This document shows, one piece after another, positions 33,683 to 45,437 of a stretch of DNA of 64,000 bases (the first letter of the stretch is position 1; the number at the start of each line of letters is the position of its first letter). The stretch is taken from assembly GCF_000143415.4 (NCBI RefSeq), contig NW_003314277.1, positions 229,059 to 293,058 of the forward strand, given 5' to 3'. A program made the translations under genes and the position numbers. This stretch comes from Selaginella moellendorffii. Taxonomy: Eukaryota; Streptophyta; Lycopodiopsida; Selaginellales; Selaginellaceae. Under the pieces are notes generated by a model that did not search any database, was not told the origin of the DNA, and worked only from the letters and a program-made list of their open reading frames with translations.

Positions 33683-35816
33683 ATGGCAGCAGCACATCAA
33701 TTTCCAGAGGTAAGCAATCAATTCAATTTCATATTGATTCAAGAAAATCATTTAGGATCCCCCATGGTTTGATGAGGTGCAAGAATTCCATGAAAAGGAT
33801 TGTTTTTGTGCAGATGATTTAGATTGAAATCAAATGAAACTATAGTTCCTATTGTGTATATATTCCAGAAGGATGTGAATAAGTTTCTAGATGGTGAAAG
33901 GAGAAGGGGTGATGGAGTGGATTTTTGGCGATTTTCTAACAAAAATCGTGATCCTAGAGATTTGAAACGACCCAAAAACACAAGTTTTTTATCATTAATC
34001 AGGTATATCTTTTTAACAAAATATAATTACTAACTTCATGCTACAGGTATTGGTGTGAATATGGAAAACAAAATGCTCGTGAAACATCCTCTATTATGGT
34101 TGCTGAATCTACACCAAAGTCAGGATTTGGAAGTAGACCAGGTCGAAGTTCTAATAAGCGGGGCTGCCTTTGCAATTTTTTGGTCAAATAGTTTTACAAA
34201 TGGCCTGATTATGTGCAGATTACATATTATCATAGAGAACATTGTGATAAGAATGGGATTCCTTGTCATGGTCAACTTGATCTGACTGGAGGAAAGTCAT
34301 TATTTCCTCAGAAGCTTTTAGTAGATATTCGATATTGGGTGATTCATATGATTCAGCAGGATTTCACATCAAATCAGATTTATAATGAGCATATACAGAT
34401 TGTGGAAAGGAATAAGTCAGCTGGTGAACCTCCTCATCGAGATGATTTTCTAACTATGCAGGATATCAACAATTTGCATAGGAAGTATTTGCTTTCAACT
34501 TATCGATTACATGAAAATGATGCACAAAGTGTACGTATTTGGAGGAACACAAATCCCGAGAAAGTATTTTTCTATCAGGAAGGTGATCAAGGTAAAGATT
34601 GTTTTACTATTGGGATCCAAACAACTTGGCAACTACAAAAGATGGTGGACTTTTCAAATAATAATTTATTGAGTCTTGACACAACTTTTGGAACTAATTG
34701 CTACAAGGTAATATTTTCATTCAATTTTAAGTGATTAATACTTAATAATTTACAGTTCCCATTATACACCATGCTTTCTTTTGATTATCATGGAAATGGT
34801 ATTCCAATTGCATGGGTTTTAACTTCTAGTGAAAAAGGAGAACATATGAAGAATTGGATGATAGCTCTTAAAAAACAAGTTTTAGGACACATGCCAAATT
34901 GGAAACCACGGGCGATAATGATTGATGATGCTGAAGCAAAGATTAATGCTATAAGGTAATTAATTTGATATGAAATAATTTAATTGTTTTCTTCTATATA
35001 GAGCTACATTTGATTGTCAAATTCTATTATGTATTTGGCATGTAAGGAGGAATTGGCTCAAACATATTATTTGTAAGGTGAAATCTTGGGATATTAGGAT
35101 AGAAATATGGAAACGTCTCGGAGATATTATGTATCATTCAATTCATGCAGCTTTTCATGATGATAATATTATGCGAACTGAGATTAAACAACTTATTGAA
35201 CATTTTGAGGTGGATTTTCAAAATGAAGTAGCCTTTATCAAGTATTTTCAAGACGAATGGAAGGACAAAGTTGGTAAGTGAATCAATAATTTAATTTTTA
35301 TAATTTATTTTAATTTATATTTGATAGATATGTGGGTTGTTGCTGCTTGAAATTTCTCTTATGCTAACAAGGAAACAAATAGTTCGATTGAGGCATTCCA
35401 TGCAAATATGAAAGCTATACTCTCGTATGATAAAAAACATGCTCGCAATCGAAGGATGGATTGGGCAATTCATCAACTTACTACTAAGGTTCATGCGAGG
35501 TACTGGTTTACTACTTATTGCAAAGATTATGGTTTTATTCGAAACCATGCATATGAAAAGCTAATCAATGGTGCGATTGTTAAAGCAAGAAATATTAACG
35601 ACTCTCAAGTAAAATTCGATAAGGACAATACTCTCAAATCTTATGTATAATTCTCTTCAGATCCAACTATATGATATCTTTTTGTTGGAGGTGAAGGACA
35701 CAGTGATTGGGCTTTTTCGACTTAGTGTAATTATCTGTGGGCAATTAAAGGAAACTTTTGCAAGCATCAAGCAAAAGTTATTATGTTAAAACAAGGAGAA
35801 AAAACCGATTGAACTA
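33683..35816 (+). pseudogene. MULE transposase (FAR1/FHY3-like), multi-exon, decayed
   Basis: DDE transposase of the Mutator superfamily. Readable exons include 33683-33709, 34048-34709, 34756-34955, 35003-35275 and 35327-35648. Catalytic residues sit in LSLDTTFGTN (about 34675), MIDDAEAKINA (about 34920) and SSIEAFH (about 35385), with the usual spacing. A SWIM zinc finger (CNYLWAIKGNFCKH) lies at about 35730-35772. Stops within otherwise conserved sequence, such as TGA at about 35349 and TAG at about 34188, show decay. FAR1-family transcription factors derive from such transposases, but the terminal repeats mark this as a transposon. Confidence 0.85.
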
Positions 35817-35835
35817 CAACTAGTTATGAGGTTCA

Positions 35836-36983
35836 TGTAAGCCACAAATTTTTCCTTTCCAATTTGCCAGCTTACCTTGTCTATCCGTCCAACACTGCCT
35901 TGGCTTTTGCTAAGTTCCCTTGCCAAGGTTCTCGCCTATGGTACCAGCTCCTACTTGGTTTCAGCTACTCACTGCACGAGCAACGGAGTGTTAGCCATCC
36001 TTCCACGGATTCCCAAATCACTCTCAATCCCCCTCCCCGGGTTAGACTGGACTTAAGGTTCGGCTACACTCCCCACAAGCACAAGCAGCCAAGCACACCA
36101 AGCTTCCAGGTTCCTAACATCCCTTGGTACCACAAGACTTGATCATGGGACCCTCTAAATCCCAAGTCTTGAGTGCAACACTTGCTTCGGGACGCCGGGG
36201 CGAAACACCGTGGCCTAACGGCCCGGTATGGGTACCTCTCGCCCCCCACTTCCATCCCGAAGGAAGGCCCAAGCCCCTAGGAAGGGCGAGGACCAATGAG
36301 CCGCATGGTACTCAAGTGGGGCACCACTCCACATGAGCCGGGAGCACCGCAATCGGTTTCCCTTTCGGGAGTGGGAGCTGCTCTTGAGCACTTCCTTGGA
36401 TGGCCCCTCCGGCACCAGCCAAGTCCTTGCTCACTCCCACCCAAGGCCCCTTAGTCCCAGTCCCAACCTCAAGTCGGTTTGGAAGCCCAACTGGAGAGTC
36501 CCTTCAAAACTGGTTCCTGGACCTCACTATCCCTACTATACTTTTGGAACCCCCTGCAGCCCCCCCCCCCTGGGGGACGCACGCTTTGGGCTTTCACCCC
36601 TTGACCCGTATTAGTATTTGGACTTAGTCTCTGGCTCGATCTCGGATCCGATTTCGGATCCGACTTCGGATTCGGTCTCGGACTCGATCGCGGACTCGAT
36701 CTCGGACCCGATCTCGGGCCCGACCTCGGACTCGACTTCGGACTCGGTCTCGGACCCGATTTCGGATCTCGGACTCCGTCTCGAACTCGGTCTCGAACTC
36801 GGACTCGAACTCGGTCCCCGAGTCGGTCTTGGACTCAATTCCGGACTCTATCTCGAACTCGGTCCTAGAGTCGGTCTTGGACTCGATCTTTGACTTGGTC
36901 CCATCCGATGAACTCTTTGTCATTTTGGTTATGCTTTCGGGGTTCCCTTAGCCTACGACACCTCGGCGAGTTGGTTCCTTACA
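35836..36983 (-). repeat. 3' LTR of the chromovirus
   Basis: 1148 bases, nearly identical to 42227-43374. It contains a TCGGA/CTCGA-rich tandem region (about 36618-36900). Confidence 0.95.
36618..36900. repeat. Degenerate hexamer/dodecamer repeat in the LTR
   Basis: About 280 bases made of CTCGGA, TTCGGA and CTCGAT words with frequent 12-base higher periodicity. Read on the minus strand it stays open for 99 codons from ATG 36923, giving an acidic then Arg/Asp dipeptide-rich string. The same region occurs at 43009-43290 in the other LTR. In element orientation it lies close to the start of the LTR (U3), so enhancer-like spacing is more plausible than protein coding. Confidence 0.8.
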
Positions 36984-37084
36984 ACTCCACCACCCATAGA
37001 AGAAGTTCGATGCCCACATCGAACGTCTCTTTTTTTTTTTTTTATCCTACGACTTGTTGACCATGTCTCCGGGGGCATCCCCCC

Positions 37085-37300
37085 ACTTAGCGGTGTGCCT
37101 AAGTTAGCCTCCCCGGCCAAGAGCTCATGACAACGGAATATAGGTGTCCCTATACTCCTCCCCTCACCACGCCCTAGTATGGGGTCGGGACTTGAACCCA
37201 GCCTTGCTTTACTAGGGGGTTGGGACTCGAACCCAACCTCCGTAGAATACGTCTACGGTTTCGACATCCCCGCAGGGAGTCGGGCGTAGCTCCCTACGCC
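37085..37300 (-). other. Hairpin cluster with two T-arm mimics in the chromovirus 3' noncoding region
   Basis: Perfect short inverted repeats follow one another: ACTTAG/CTAAGT (37085-37104), TATAGG/CCTATA (37139-37154), GGTTGGG/CCCAACC (37218-37238), CCGTAGA/TCTACGG (37240-37258) and GGCGTAG/CTACGCC (37283-37300). On the element strand the third reads as a stem closing the 7-base loop TTCGAGT, the layout of a tRNA T-arm and of a pol III B box. A second, weaker one with loop TTCAAGT lies just beyond it at about 37175-37200. No full tRNA fold is present. Confidence 0.65.
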
Positions 37301-37394
37301 TGGTCGACCTAGCTAACCCATGCTAATTAGCTTACCTTCGGCGCGCCTTTGGGTCCCAACATATGCCATTGCTCAACTTCTCAAATTGATACTT

Positions 37395-38229
37395 TTAATT
37401 GAACTTTGCATAAGTACATAGAGTTCTGCCATGCAGAAATTCCTCCACTAGATCTCGCGCGTTCGCTAGGTTCTCCTCCGGTTCCCATGTTGCTTCGCAG
37501 TGTGGAAATCCTTTCCACTTCACATGGAACTCTCTCACCTCGCGTCCTTGTCGCTTGCTCTTGCGCACATTGAGGATGGCCTCGACTTCGTATTCCTCCT
37601 CCCCTTGGATAACCTCAGGTAAAGGTCTTACTTGGTCCTTGCGAAGCGGATCCTCAAAATACGGCTTGAGTAAGTTCACGTGGAACACGGGATGCATCTT
37701 CCCCATCTCTCGAGGAAGTCGAAGACGGTAAGCCACTTTACCGATTCGAGCCTCAATCTCGTAAGGCCCCGCGAACCTGCTTAAGGAACTCAAGATCAAT
37801 TCATTTACAGGAATACATGCATTTTTACCTTTGGGTCAACTTCCGGCTGATCCCACTTGGTAGCCTGAGGTTCTTGGTGTTCAGCCACACCTTCTCCCCA
37901 GCTTGGAACTCCACATCTCGACGCTTTTGGTTCGCGTACTTAGTTTGCCTTTGTTGAGCCCGTTCCAAGGAATCCCTCACTAGATTCCAAATGTTGAGTC
38001 TTTCCGCCGTGAATGCCTCCACTGCGGGTAACTCTCCATGATACTCGGCCACGCCGAGTTCCACAGGACCTTCAATAGCTCGCCCATTGATGACTTCCCA
38101 TGGACTCACCCCGATGCTCGAATGTGGTGAGTTGTTATAACACATTTCCGCAAGTCCCAAATGACTTACCCAGTCGGTCTGGTCTCCCGAGACATAGCAT
38201 CGCAAATAATCCTCCAGCTGCCTATTCAC
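37395..38229 (-). pseudogene. Integrase C-terminal part and chromodomain of the chromovirus
   Basis: Continues the polyprotein after the break at 38247-38293. 37830-38229 gives the end of the integrase core and its GKVWL-type tail (AGEKVWLNTKNL). A 40-base GT...AG segment (37789-37828) interrupts it, after which FAGPYEIEARIG runs to the chromodomain (FHVKWKGFPHCEATWEPEEN) and a stop near 37395. A TAA at 38239-38241 lies where a Gln is usual in the DGQTE motif. As read, this part is not fused to the main frame. Confidence 0.85.
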
Positions 38230-38279
38230 CCTTTCCGTTTATCCGTCTGTCAAGAAGTGTTAGTGCCATCAATCTTGAC

Positions 38280-41200
38280 TCAATACCCATTACCTGTCTG
38301 TAGGTGATAGGCCGTGCTGAATTTCAACTTGGTGCGATACTGTTCTAGGAGTGTCCTCCAGAACCTACTGGTGAAGATCTTATCTCGATCTGAGATAATC
38401 TCTTCCGGCCTTCCCCGCACTCGAACCACTTGTTCGAAGAACAGCTTCGCCACACCTTCCGCATCCACATCCGTTGTGGTGGGTATGAAATGTGCCATCT
38501 TTGAAAATCGGTCCACCACCACGAATATCGCATCGAACCCCTCGCTTGGGGGTAGTCCCGTGATGAAGTCCATCGTGAGACATTTCCACGGACGATCTGG
38601 AATGGGGATGCTTTGCAACAAGCCCCCACTAGCCTTCATCACGGCTTTGACCTGCTGACATGTTGGACATGTCTTTACATAGTCTTGGACGTCCTTAGCC
38701 ATATCTGGCCAGTGATACTTCCTTTTGAGTAAGCCCATCGTCTTGGGCACTCCGCCGTGTCCCGCGAGAGGTCCGTCATGACACTCTTCCAAGGCTACTT
38801 TCCTTAGTTCCCCTTCTGGAACATACACCCTCGTTTGCTTGTAATATATGAGTCCGTTGCGTTCCGCATAGCCCGTTTTCTCTTCCGTTGGCAGCTCACC
38901 TCTCTGGTGAGCTTCCCGCGCCTCCAGATTCCTCAGCAACACTTCTTGTGCTAGACCATCACTCTCGTATGCGGTCCGCACATCGTTCCAAAAGGTTGCT
39001 GTCGCGCTAGATATCGCCAACTTCAAGCTCGCTTTTCGACTTAGCACATCTGCCACGATGTTGCTCTTCCCAGGCTTGTACAGGATCTCGCAATCAAACT
39101 CGGCCAAAGCATTGGCCCACCGACCTTGTTTTCCCCTTAGGTCGGGCTGTGACAAGAAGTGTTTCGTTGCCACATTGTCCGTGTAAACCTTGAAGTGTCT
39201 CCCAAGGTAGTGTCGCCACTCCTTGAGCGCCTTGACCACCGCAAACAATTCCTTCTCGTGGGCAGGCCACTTCCGTTGAGCCTTGTCCAGCTTCTTCGAG
39301 AAGAACGCTACTGGATGGTTGTCTTGCTTCAAAACTGCGCCCAACGCAAAGTCCGAAGCATCCGTGTCTACCTCAAAGTCCTTACCAAAGTCTGGTAATG
39401 CCAACACCGGAGCCTTCCTCAACTTCCCTTTGAGGTGGACGAATGCCGCCTCGCATTCCGCTGTCCATACCATCTTCCCTTTTCCTGTTTGGTCCGTTAA
39501 GGGCAGGGCTACTCTCGAATAGTGTCTGATAAACTTTCGATAGTAGTTACATAGCCCCAGGAACGCCCTCAACTCATGTACATTCGATGGTCGTTCCCAT
39601 TCCTGGATCGCTTGGACCTTCTCCGGGTCCACCTTGAGCCCGTCCTGGCCCACCACATGCCCGAGAAACTTTACCTCTTGTTGAGCAAAGTCACATTTGC
39701 TCTCTTTAGCATACAGTTTGTGTTCCCTTAGTTTCTCAAACACCTTCGCCAAGTGTTCGGCATGCTCCTCTAGCGTCTCGCTATAGATCAGGATGTCGTC
39801 AATATAGACGACCACGAAGCGATCCAGATAGGGTACAAAGATGTGGTTCATCAACGCCGAAAACGTTGCCGGCACATTGTACAGCCCAAAGGGCATCACC
39901 AAAAACTCAAAGCTCCCATACCTCGTTCGACAGGTTGTCTTCTCAACATCTTCCTCAGCTACCCTAATCTGGTAGTATCCTGACCTTAGGTCAATCCTCG
40001 AGAAGTATTTTGCCTTTCCCAACCTATCGAACAGGTCCTCGATCCTTGGCAAAGGGTACTTGTTCTTCTTGGTATACTTGTTGAGCAACCGGTAGTCTAT
40101 GCACATGTGCATAGATCCATCTTTCTTTTTCACAAATAGCACCGGCGCCCCATACGGCAACTTGCTCAACCTAACATACCCTTTGCCCACCAACTCTTCT
40201 AGTTGGCTCTTGAGCTCCTTGAGTTCTTTTTCGTTCAATCGATAGGGTGGACGAACCACCGTCTCAGCACCCTCGACCAGCTCAATCTTATGTTCTATCG
40301 GTCGTGCGGGGGGCAACCCCGCCGGTAGCTCCTCTGGCATGGTATCCTGGAATTGGTCCAGCACCTGCTGGATCACTAAAGGTACTTCTTCCGTTCTTGT
40401 CTTTTTGTCACTCTTCACCGAGAGTAAGCACAAAAAGGCTGCCTTAGTTCCTTTAGTGAGTTGTCCTCTCGTGGACACCAAGTTTAAGCATGACTCTTTG
40501 GCCTTGCTTTGCCCTACCTTTAGATCCTGGGCTTCCACCCTAGATCTTCTTCCTTGGGCATTCGCCAATACCACAAGGTTCCTACCTTGTCCATGCAGGG
40601 CTACCACGAACCGATTAAACCAATCTATTCCGAAGATCACGTCAAATCCCGCCATGTCCAAGACGGTGAAATCCATGTCCACTTTCCATGTCCCCACTTC
40701 GACTCTCGCTTGTCGAAGTATCTCATCGGTGCTTTGGCTACCCTGAACAAACTCTATAGTCCTTGGTTCGCCTAGCCGCTGCACCGTTAGTCCGGCTTGC
40801 CGGACTATGTCTGCAGCCACAAAATTATCCGAAGCACCCGTGTCAATAAGGATCTTAACAAAGCTACCTCCGAGCTTCCCTCGGAGGGCTAATAGATGTC
40901 GCGAACGACTCTCTACCAAAGTTTCTCGTGTAATGAGTAACTTTGAGTTAGGGACTGGATCACATACCTCAGTTTGGACTTCACCCGACTTGATGGCCAT
41001 ATTGGCTCTGGCCTTCTTCGGGTAGGGACATTCCCTCGAGAAGTGTCCCGCTTCGCCGCAGTTGTAGCATACGTTGTTGCCCACGCTGCTATACGACTTG
41101 ACCTTCTTATCCGTGGGTTTGTCTTTTTTCGCTTGACTTCCCCACGTACTCGCTCGCTGGCCACCGGCTTTGCCTTTCCGGAACCCCGAGGACTCATTCT

Positions 41201-42167
41201 TAGAGAAACTCTTCTTGAATTTCCCCTTGCTATATGTTCCCCTCGGTTTGGCCCCTTTTTGAAACGTGGATCCCGACCCCGTCGTGTTCCCCTTTCGCAG
41301 GTTATCGTTGAAATGCACCTTGATGGCCGCATCCAACGCTTCCTTGTAGTTGGTCGGGTTCCAGCGCATCACCTCACCGCGAGCCCAGGTTTGCAAACCT
41401 GATATAAAGGCATGGAACGCATCCATATCCCCCATGTCCGTGACAAGTATCCTCTTTGCCATGAACCCATTCACATATTCCTGGATGGTTCCAGTCTGCT
41501 TCAGCCTACTCAACTCATCTCTCAGATGCAGAGTGGCATTCGGAGGAACGTATGTCGCGCGGATCCTCGCCTTCATCATGTCCCAGGTGGCCACCGGTCC
41601 TTCGTTGGCCTCCGTTGTTCTCCACCAAGACTTGGCATTATCTGCCAAGTATGGTTTTGCACATGGGACCTTCTCCGAGCTCGGTAACCGCAACGCTCGG
41701 AAGTAGTCCTCCATATCGTAAAACCAATCCTCCACTACCTTATAGTCGTTCACTCCCTTGAACACTGATGGGGGCTTTGGTTTGTACTTGGGAACTGTCT
41801 GAGGGACTGATTCCACTTCGGTCTGTTCGACCTTGTCTGGTTTTGCCTCAGTCCCTGCCGAAGGGTCCGCACCTTCTGCGCTGCCAGCATCCGCAGTCTT
41901 TCGCTTTTTCTTCCGCTTCTCGTCACGCTTTAACTTGCGTACGAGAGTCTCCAGCAGGGCATTGGTCTGTGCCAACTGTCCTTCTAGCACGTCCAATCGA
42001 GCCTTGGACGACCGAATCTCGCCACCGGACTTCTGTTTGGAAGTTTCCTCACTGGAGTCCTCCTCATGCAAGGATTCCTCATCCATTGCCTCTTGTTCAA
42101 CCGGAGGCTCCAGCTCCGGCGGAGGTTCCGTCTCCGCCTGGGTTCGCTTACGCCCTGCCCTTGCCAT
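38280..42167 (-). CDS. Chromovirus gag-pol polyprotein (truncated in integrase)
   Basis: One frame of 1295 residues from ATG 42167. In order: an acidic N-terminus, the gag domain (AKSWWRTTE, about residue 180), CCHC knuckle ([14 protein letters not shown], about 370), protease active site LIDTGAS (about 440), and reverse transcriptase with FVKKKDGS, the MPFGL region and YIDD. RNase H follows ([24 protein letters not shown]), then the integrase zinc finger ([10 protein letters not shown] to CPTCQQ) and core ([24 protein letters not shown]). It stops at 38280 before the catalytic Glu because of the inserted 38247-38293 segment. Without removal of that segment and of the TAA beyond it, integrase would be inactive. 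Confidence 0.92.
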   Translation of the reverse strand: MARAGRKRTQAETEPPPELEPPVEQEAMDEESLHEEDSSEETSKQKSGGEIRSSKARLDVLEGQLAQTNALLETLVRKLKRDEKRKKKRKTADAGSAEGADPSAGTEAKPDKVEQTEVESVPQTVPKYKPKPPSVFKGVNDYKVVEDWFYDMEDYFRALRLPSSEKVPCAKPYLADNAKSWWRTTEANEGPVATWDMMKARIRATYVPPNATLHLRDELSRLKQTGTIQEYVNGFMAKRILVTDMGDMDAFHAFISGLQTWARGEVMRWNPTNYKEALDAAIKVHFNDNLRKGNTTGSGSTFQKGAKPRGTYSKGKFKKSFSKNESSGFRKGKAGGQRASTWGSQAKKDKPTDKKVKSYSSVGNNVCYNCGEAGHFSRECPYPKKARANMAIKSGEVQTEVCDPVPNSKLLITRETLVESRSRHLLALRGKLGGSFVKILIDTGASDNFVAADIVRQAGLTVQRLGEPRTIEFVQGSQSTDEILRQARVEVGTWKVDMDFTVLDMAGFDVIFGIDWFNRFVVALHGQGRNLVVLANAQGRRSRVEAQDLKVGQSKAKESCLNLVSTRGQLTKGTKAAFLCLLSVKSDKKTRTEEVPLVIQQVLDQFQDTMPEELPAGLPPARPIEHKIELVEGAETVVRPPYRLNEKELKELKSQLEELVGKGYVRLSKLPYGAPVLFVKKKDGSMHMCIDYRLLNKYTKKNKYPLPRIEDLFDRLGKAKYFSRIDLRSGYYQIRVAEEDVEKTTCRTRYGSFEFLVMPFGLYNVPATFSALMNHIFVPYLDRFVVVYIDDILIYSETLEEHAEHLAKVFEKLREHKLYAKESKCDFAQQEVKFLGHVVGQDGLKVDPEKVQAIQEWERPSNVHELRAFLGLCNYYRKFIRHYSRVALPLTDQTGKGKMVWTAECEAAFVHLKGKLRKAPVLALPDFGKDFEVDTDASDFALGAVLKQDNHPVAFFSKKLDKAQRKWPAHEKELFAVVKALKEWRHYLGRHFKVYTDNVATKHFLSQPDLRGKQGRWANALAEFDCEILYKPGKSNIVADVLSRKASLKLAISSATATFWNDVRTAYESDGLAQEVLLRNLEAREAHQRGELPTEEKTGYAERNGLIYYKQTRVYVPEGELRKVALEECHDGPLAGHGGVPKTMGLLKRKYHWPDMAKDVQDYVKTCPTCQQVKAVMKASGGLLQSIPIPDRPWKCLTMDFITGLPPSEGFDAIFVVVDRFSKMAHFIPTTTDVDAEGVAKLFFEQVVRVRGRPEEIISDRDKIFTSRFWRTLLEQYRTKLKFSTAYHLQTGNGY

Positions 42168-42226
42168 CTCCCAGCAATCCGCCTCTATCCTTCGCTAGAA
42201 CTGAGATAAAGGCTCCGATACCAAAT

Positions 42227-43374
42227 TGTAAGCCACAAATTTTTCCTTTCCAATTTGCCAGCTTACCTCGTCTATCCGTCCAACACTGCCTTGGCGTTTG
42301 CTAAGTTCCCTTGCCAAGGTTCTCGCCTATGGTACCAGCTCCTACTTGGTTTCAGCTACTCACTGCACGAGCAACGGAGTGTTAGCCATCCTTCCACGGA
42401 TTCCCAAATCACTCTCAATCCCCCTCCCCGGGTTAGACTGGACTTAAGGTTCGGCTACACTCCCCGCAAGCACAAGCAGCCAAGCACACCAAGCTTCCAG
42501 GTTCCTAACATCCCTTGGTACCACAAGACTTGATCATGGGACCCTCTAAATCCCAAGTCTTGAGTGCAACACTTGCTTCGGGACGCCGGGGCGAAACACC
42601 GTGGCCTAACGGCCCGGTATGGGTACCTCTCGCCCCCCACTTCCATCCCGAAGGAAGGCCCAAGCCCCTAGGAAGGGCGAGGACCAATGAGCCGCATGGT
42701 ACTCAAGTGGGGCACCACTCCACATGAGCCGGGAGCACTGCAATCGGTTTCCCTTTCGGGAGTGGGAGTTGCTCTTGAGCACTTCCTTGGATGGCCCCTC
42801 CGGCACCAGCCAAGTCCTTGCTCACTCCCACCCAAGGCCCCTTAGTCCCAGTCCCAACCTCAAGTCGGTTTGGAAGCCCAACTGGAGAGTCCCTTCAAAA
42901 CTGGTTCCTGGACCTCACTATCCCTACTATACTTTTGGAACCCCCTGCAGCCCCCCCCCCCTGGGGGATGCATGCTTTGGGCTTTCACCCCTTGACCCGT
43001 ATTAGTATTTGGACTTAGTCTCTGGCTCGATCTCGGATCCGATTTCGGATCCGACTTCGGATTCGGTCTCGGACTCGATCGCGGACTCGATCTCGGACCC
43101 GATCTCGGGCCCGACCTCGGACTCGACTTCGGACTCGGTCTCGGACCCGATTTCGGATCTCGGACTCCGTCTCGAACTCGGTCTCGAACTCGGACTCGAA
43201 CTCGGTCCCCGAGTCGGTCTTGGACTCAATTCCGGACTCTATCTCGAACTCGGTCCTAGAGTCGGTCTTGGACTCGATCTTTGACTTGGTCCCATCCGAT
43301 GAACTCTTTGTCATTTTGGTTATGCTTTCGGGGTTCCCTTAGCCTACGACACCTCGGCGAGTTGGTTCCTTACA
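42227..43374 (-). repeat. 5' LTR of the chromovirus
   Basis: 1148 bases, TG...CA, matching 35836-36983. Its inner edge (42227) abuts the tRNA-Met primer site and its outer edge the GTTCA duplicate. By standard LTR logic transcription of the element would begin here and run leftward. Confidence 0.95.
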
Positions 43375-44100
43375 GTTCAACCATCACAATCGCATGCAAT
43401 CTTAGAACCTGGGCTAGATGATTTATTTTATCGTCACCAAGTTTTTGAAGCACTTGACTTGGAAGATATGACAGAGGTAATTCACTTATTAATTAAGATT
43501 TTGAAATATTTATAAAAATTTGAGCAGGAAAACATCCATCAAGATGTTTATCATGAGCAAGAAATTCAGTTGGAGACTACATTAGAGGTAAACTAACATA
43601 TTTTATATACTAATATATATGAATATTGAGCAGGAAGATATCCATCAAAATATACAGCATCAACAAGAAATTCAACTAAGGACTACTATAGAGGTAATTT
43701 ACACTAAGTAAATTTTAAATATTGATATGAACTTTAAGCAGGAAGATATCACTCTATCAAAAGTTACAAAAACGACATTATAACAAAAGATGATGGATAT
43801 TTTACAAGATCTTCTTGATGAAAAAGCTTTTTTATCTATGGTTGACAACGATTTTGAAATGATATAGTAGAAGGTTGCAACTTTTAAAGCCAGGCCAGAT
43901 GATCTTATTCATCCTGCAGCAGAATTTCAACAGCGTGTTGATAATTATGGTACATCCTTGAAGCGAGCAAAACCTTTGGTGGAAAGAATTACAGGTAAAA
44001 GAAAAGCTTCTAGTAGTCTAGAAGCAACTCCTTTTACTAGGCAGAGGAAGACAAGAAAGAAAAGCTCTTTAAATGAAAAACTCAATCTTAGCAAAGAATA
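43375..44100 (+). pseudogene. C-terminal tail of the MULE transposase with duplicated mini-exons
   Basis: Resumes the MULE gene after the gypsy insertion. Short exons separated by 40-55 base AT-rich introns are repeated: ENIHQDVYHEQEIQLETTLE at about 43529-43590 and EDIHQNIQHQQEIQLRTTIE at about 43634-43692, with a third partial unit at about 43741. Each begins after the same GAGCAG or AAGCAG acceptor, so exon and intron were duplicated together. The tail ends in a Lys/Arg-rich stretch near 44050 that could be a nuclear signal. Stops near 43865 show decay. Confidence 0.65.
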
Positions 44101-44237
44101 AATAAAAAAACAAACTCTTTATATACTTACATTGCATATATTTAAATTAGTGAGAAGATTTCATACGTTTACCACTCTTAATGGTCATCGATGACACTCA
44201 TTGGCCACGTAAAGCACGTCCACGCGCGCGCTGATTG

Positions 44238-44342
44238 AAATTTGGCTAAGTGTTGGGGCTGTGGCCACGTGGAAGTAATTTTAGGGCGCACGCTGGGCGC
44301 GGGGGCGGGTGGGAGTGCGGGCGGGTGGGGGTGTTTAACGGG
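44238..44342 (-). repeat. Right terminal inverted repeat of the MULE
   Basis: Reverse complement of 33514-33608 over about 90 bases, ending in GTGTTTAACGGG. GC-rich against an AT-rich interior. Confidence 0.85.
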
Positions 44343-44595
44343 AGGGGCCTCGCCCCCTCAGCGAGAGAACGCTTTCCTGCCGGGAATCACGGCGCTTTGA
44401 ATGGAAGTCCCTGGAGGGCTTCTCCAACTTCACAGAATAGTCTTTGTAAGACTCCAAGAATGGGCATTTGCATGAATCACTGGAGCTGAATTGCGCAAAG
44501 AAGCGATGGTGAAGGTTTCTTATAGTGAAGGATCGATGGAGAATCTGGAGTACAGGAATTTAGAGAATGCGCGCTGCAAGCTATTTTGACGGCTG
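44343..44595 (-). repeat. Repeat block C, proximal part
   Basis: The reverse complement matches 31110-31300 of block B (words GAAAGCGTTCTCTCGCT, CAAATGCCCATTCTTGG and GCGCATTCTCTAAATTCC). Together with 32991-33329 it is one block split by the MULE. Confidence 0.75.
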
Positions 44596-45437
44596 ATGCA
44601 TTGCTATCGTTTTGTAGCTCTATTTTCAAAACACGAAGCTTTTCCATTCAGATTTAGATTCTGAGGAGAAAGACCTTCCAGCGAAGAGATTGCTGATGCT
44701 GAGAATCAATAGCTGAAAAACTCAATGAGAACGAATAGAAAGAGAAAAAAACTGGCTTACCTGGAGAACAAGGGGAAATCTTCGATCTTCTTGACAAAAA
44801 CGTTAAGTCCTCGACGATGCTCCACCTCAACCGACATGAGCGTGGATGGGAGCGTTGAACGGCATGTCCTCACCGTTTGACAGCGTTGACTATTGGCCAC
44901 AGAAATTGATTGCCCCGGCATTGAGCTTAAGAATGTGAAGATTAGATATTGATTTATTTGACTTCATATCAACTTTTCTTTTAGCAACAGTTATTACAAC
45001 ACAGTAAAATATTTTAATGGCCAAAATTCATTGTGATAAAATTAAAAACCTTTTTTTATTTAATAATAATAATAATTATTATTATTAATACATATTCTAG
45101 CTTGGAAAGACTAGGTAAGCTTAATTACGTGGCTGCTGACTGGTATGACTAGGACATTGACGTGTACGGCAATGTAAATGCTCCGCTAAGGACACGGCCC
45201 TTCAAGAATTAGAGTGAAAAACTTTGTGGGACAGAGGAACCCTAGGGGCGGCAGAAGCTGCCGGGGAAGCGCCAGGAGAATTGTGTGGCGGCACGCACGC
45301 TCTTGGCTTGTGCGTAGCTGGATTGCTTCCCTCTGGATGGAAGGTGCGCCGCGATCGCGTTTGTGGATTCTAGATTGTCTGACGAGATTTCGGTCCAGGT
45401 ACGCCATCGCTGCGGATTTGAGTGTGGCGAGCGAGCG
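44596..45437. promoter_or_regulatory. Upstream region of the TBC RabGAP gene
   Basis: Holds the presumed promoter and 5' untranslated region. Parts are duplicated at 28565-28900 and 24140-24200. A (TAA/TTA)n-like AT patch lies at about 45060-45085. No specific element can be assigned. Confidence 0.4.

Larger units (their letters stand above)
35836..43374 (-). mobile_element. Ty3/gypsy chromovirus, complete LTR structure, recent insertion
   Basis: 7.5-kb element read on the minus strand and nested in the MULE. LTRs are 1148 bases each, TG...CA, and differ at about seven positions by eye, so insertion is recent. The target duplication GTTCA (35831-35835 and 43375-43379) is perfect. The primer site TGGTATCGGAGCC beside the 42227 end fits initiator tRNA-Met. 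One frame covers gag, protease, reverse transcriptase, RNase H and most of integrase. The integrase tail and chromodomain follow after intron-like interruptions. Confidence 0.96.
33330..44342 (+). mobile_element. MULE/FAR1-like DNA transposon with long terminal inverted repeats, carrying a nested gypsy element
   Basis: About 90 bases at 33514-33608 are the reverse complement of 44239-44331, and the outermost CCCGTTAAACACC (33330) matches GGTGTTTAACGGG in reverse at the right end. The left repeat has extra GC-rich sequence inside it. Between lie the exons of a MULE transposase and an AT-rich interior. About 7.5 kb of the present length is the later gypsy insertion at 35836-43374, so the transposon itself is about 3.5 kb. 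I could not find a convincing 9-base target duplication, so the exact ends are tentative. It is inserted in repeat block C. Confidence 0.8.

Noticed and set aside
36618-36900. Protein-coding gene for an Arg/Asp-repeat protein inside the LTR
   Set aside because: The frame is open only because the hexamer repeat lacks stops; it is open on both strands and duplicated in both LTRs.
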